A stretch of DNA of 64,000 nucleotides from Solea solea (taxonomy: Eukaryota > Chordata > Actinopteri > Pleuronectiformes > Soleidae). The notes beneath the pieces are model-generated. The model had not been told where the DNA came from, did not search any database, and was given only the letters and a program-made list of their open reading frames with translations. Position 1 is the stretch's first letter. Each line of letters begins with the position of its first letter. Shown in pieces: positions 54,354 to 64,000 of this stretch. The DNA is taken from contig NC_081154.1 in assembly GCF_958295425.1 (NCBI RefSeq), positions 3,941,139 through 4,005,138 of the forward strand, given 5' to 3'. The translations under genes and the position numbers were made by a program.

Positions 54354-55020
54354 GTTCGGTAGCTAAAACGCGACCACTTTGAATAAAAAAAACACGCATG
54401 GGTGAGGGGCATTTTTTACAGTGCAGCAGGTTTTAACATACAGATTTGTTCCCTACATGCAACACATGATAAAAAAAATGAAAAAAATACAACCTGTCTG
54501 TGACAGAAGTGCTTTAAAGGCGGTTTAAAAAAACAAACACATTTTACATGACGTACATGTGGTGCCAGAAACAGATGGTTCCGTGTCAATAAGGCACATT
54601 TAATGTTTAAGAGTGTCACTTCTTGGCAAGTTTTGACTTCCACTAAGTGGTTCTTCACTGGTGAGATTGTAAACGAAAAGATCCTCAGCTCGTCCTCGGG
54701 GCGTGAGGACCTTTATGGCCACTGGGTGGTGCTGTTACACCATGTTAGTAGAGAGGTAAACACATGCCTTGGTGAGTCTGACTGATCTTTGATTAGTCCA
54801 GCTAGAGATCAGTCAATTATCAGTCCTTTTCAGTCAAGTTCTGTCCTCATGCACGTCTTTTTTTTTTTTTTTTTAAGTCAGGTGTCCGGGGGCTTTCATG
54901 CATGCAATTTCCAAAAAGTGCAGTTTGGTGTTTATACCTCAACAAGAAATCCTCAAACGCTGGTTATTTCAAGAGAAACCTTCACAAACATCATCAGTGC
55001 GACATCAGTTTCTCCAGCGT

Positions 55021-62056
<7,036 letters not shown>

Positions 62057-63743
62057 CTGCAGGGAGGAAGGACTCTGGTTAGTAAACTGCTTCATGCACG
62101 CTGAAACAAGATTCATAAAACACCAAGACTTTTTACACTCTTTAGTACCTTAAATACTAAATATGAGATGTTTGGTTTCTGAAACTGTAGCTGGTGATTA
62201 TGATTTTACCTTTGGCATTGGCTACATGGTGAAGAATTTGTTTTTAGACTCGATTTATTTCATAATCACTTCAGACAAGGAAAAACCCTTAGATTCAGCT
62301 CTTTTACAGTATATTTTTTCTCTATTTATCTTTGTTTGTGAATGTGTGTGTGTGTGTGATTGTAGACACAAGAAAGTATTTCCAGAAAAAGTTAGACCGG
62401 CAGAGAAGAAGCAGATGTTGCTCGTCCTGCAGAAGATGAACCTGACGTGTGTGTGTGTGTGTGTGTTTCTCATTTAGACTGATTGACTGTGTGCGTCCCG
62501 GTCCCTTTTTTCCCATCAACTATATGCCAGGCTGTGTGTTAACTTATCAGGAGTGGGGGGAGGTCATGGCAGGGGAAACTGTTTAGAGAGCAGGACACTC
62601 AGTAATAAACACTCAGCCCTCATCATCAAGAGAGAGGCCAGCTGGGGAAGCCTTTTACGGCTGCGCAAGGGGAGGGAGGGCGGCGGTGTGGTGCTGACTG
62701 TCGTCCTTCCAAGGAAGGATGACTTAGAAAGAAAACAGGTTTGAGAGGGGGGACAGAGACGGGAATAAGACTGGACCTCTCTGAGCTGAAGAGGAGAAAC
62801 AAACAGATGAGGAGTCATGACGGGACATTCACTGACATCAGCCCAATTCGTTTGCATGTTTTTTTCTGTGCATTTACGCATCGACAAACAAACACGCCGC
62901 GTTCACCCACTCACAACACCCAAAATAAAATATTCACGACCGCCTGTCCACTCAACCGCACAAATACAAATCCATCGCACAACGAGAGATAAAATGTTAA
63001 AGCCCCATGAACATGAACTTCCACATCCTCAAGGTAATTCTGGTACACATGCAGCTGCACTCTACCGTAATAATTACAGGCTGTTTTTGTTCACGTGGAA
63101 GGAGGAAGCCAACGAGAAGATCTTAGAACAATCCAAACAAATGTGACACATAGAACAGAGCAAATAGTGCTCAACGGAGGGGTTTTGCTGATGTATAAGT
63201 TCACCAGAATTAGCCATTTAAAAACAGCAAATACATTATAAGACAGTCAAGTAACTGATTTAACTGTCAGGACATTTCTTTAATATTTCTGTTATTATTT
63301 CCAGAATAAAATATTTCCTTATCTCTGTGTCAAAAAAGTGGAGATTTTATAGTGATGGAGATGTAAATGTAGTTCCACATCATGAGATTAAGAACATTAC
63401 CAATGTTAATGACCAAAATCTAAAATATTTTATCAATTAAATATCGTACGTACTTTTATTTTGAAACTTTGACAACACGTTATTGCTGAGTAACTTCTGA
63501 GTAGTAAAAGTAAAGTAGTAGAAGTAAAGGATCAAGAGTATTGTTCACCATTGTAAAAAGAGAGGACTTGGCACATGTAGATGTTGGAAATGATAAAAAA
63601 AAAAGGTCCATAAAACAAAACTTCAACCCATATGAGGGCATGAGCATAACAAGGAATGAAGGCATGGCATTTACATCCAAAAGCCAACACGTCACGAGTG
63701 ATTCAGATTAATTTTTGAGCAGTATCTCCAGCTCAAAACCCAC
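62057..63743 (-). other. Probable rhbdf1 intron
   Basis: Begins with the acceptor CCCTGCAG before the exon at 62056. It holds short GT runs at 62344 and 62446, and no sequence resembling the missing iRhom1 N-terminus. Frames at 61892-62153 on both strands overlap the real exon and are shadows. Confidence 0.6.
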
Positions 63744-64000
63744 CTGTCCAGTGAGCTCCAGGAGAGGTTCAGGATCTGGGTCATACCTGAGGAGATCTGG
63801 GCCGATGGAGATGTGTCGCCTCCATCACCAGCATCGCTGACATACTGTCCCCGTTTACCCTCTGGACCTGTGTTAAACCCTGATCCGCTGAACTCACGCT
63901 GATCCTCGGCACATCAAAAAGGGGATTTTCCCCTGACATCCAGGCCGGCGGTACCTTGTAACTCTCACTATTACGCAAAAGAGGGAATGTCACGACACGT
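63744..64000 (-). other. Unresolved exon-like stretch at the window edge
   Basis: One minus-strand frame is open for 71 codons from the window edge to a CAG|GTATGA donor at 63787 (it includes WMSGENPLFDVPRISVSS). Another frame is open for about 57 codons to a stronger CAG|GTGGGT donor at 63744 and ends in the phase required by the rhbdf1 exon at 62056. That second frame contains an internal ATG (63782-63784) that would add only 13 codons plus 2 bases. Neither frame resembles the known iRhom1 N-terminus. It may be an alternative rhbdf1 exon, part of a neighbouring gene, or chance. Confidence 0.3.

Overview
This window is vertebrate nuclear DNA, almost certainly from a teleost fish and probably a spiny-rayed one (inference). 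The evidence is the intron-rich genes with fish-like protein sequences, very frequent (CA)n/(GT)n arrays, and fish-type repeats: Tc1/mariner fragments, hAT miniature elements, tRNA-derived SINEs and an L1-type LINE remnant. There are no bacterial operons, no CRISPR array and no viral genes that I can support.

Three protein genes and two tRNA genes are recognisable. From left to right: ubald1 on the minus strand (two coding exons, 10613-10672 and 11266-11373, with its start and promoter at about 11.3-11.9 kb; the last exon was not found, so positions 1-10612 are probably its second intron). foxj1 on the plus strand (coding exons 16979-17566 and 18196-19113, an inferred 5'UTR intron, and a roughly 2 kb 3'UTR ending near the AATAAA at 21141). 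Then about 33 kb without a recognisable protein gene (21.2-54.3 kb), filled with transposon relics, microsatellites, a 22-bp minisatellite and several unique stretches that look like candidate enhancers. An intron-containing tRNA-Ile(UAU) gene lies at 53894-53987 on the minus strand. rhbdf1 (iRhom1) on the minus strand has 16 coding exons between 55021 and 62056; one of its introns carries a plus-strand tRNA-Glu(UUC) gene, and another uses a rare GC-AG splice pair. Its first coding exon or exons lie right of 62056, at or beyond the window edge.

The protein genes do not form an operon-like unit. FOXJ1 is the master transcription factor for motile cilia, iRhom1 is an inactive rhomboid that escorts ADAM17 through the secretory pathway, and UBALD1 is a small UBA-like protein of poorly known function. 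The foxj1 protein looks closest, from memory, to the teleost foxj1b paralogue. The C-terminus of the iRhom is clearly of the iRhom1 type rather than iRhom2. I infer that this is one of the two duplicated teleost copies of the rhbdf1 neighbourhood, the region that carries alpha-globin genes in vertebrates; no globin gene is in this window.

The most informative points for follow-up are: the GC-AG intron, the two tRNA genes around rhbdf1, two miniature hAT elements with perfect 8-bp target duplications, a three-level nested repeat at 47.7-48.5 kb, an inverted telomere-type repeat inside a Tc1 relic, the ordered minisatellite at 27.2-27.7 kb, the cluster of POU octamers at 31.8 kb, and an unresolved exon-like stretch at the right edge.
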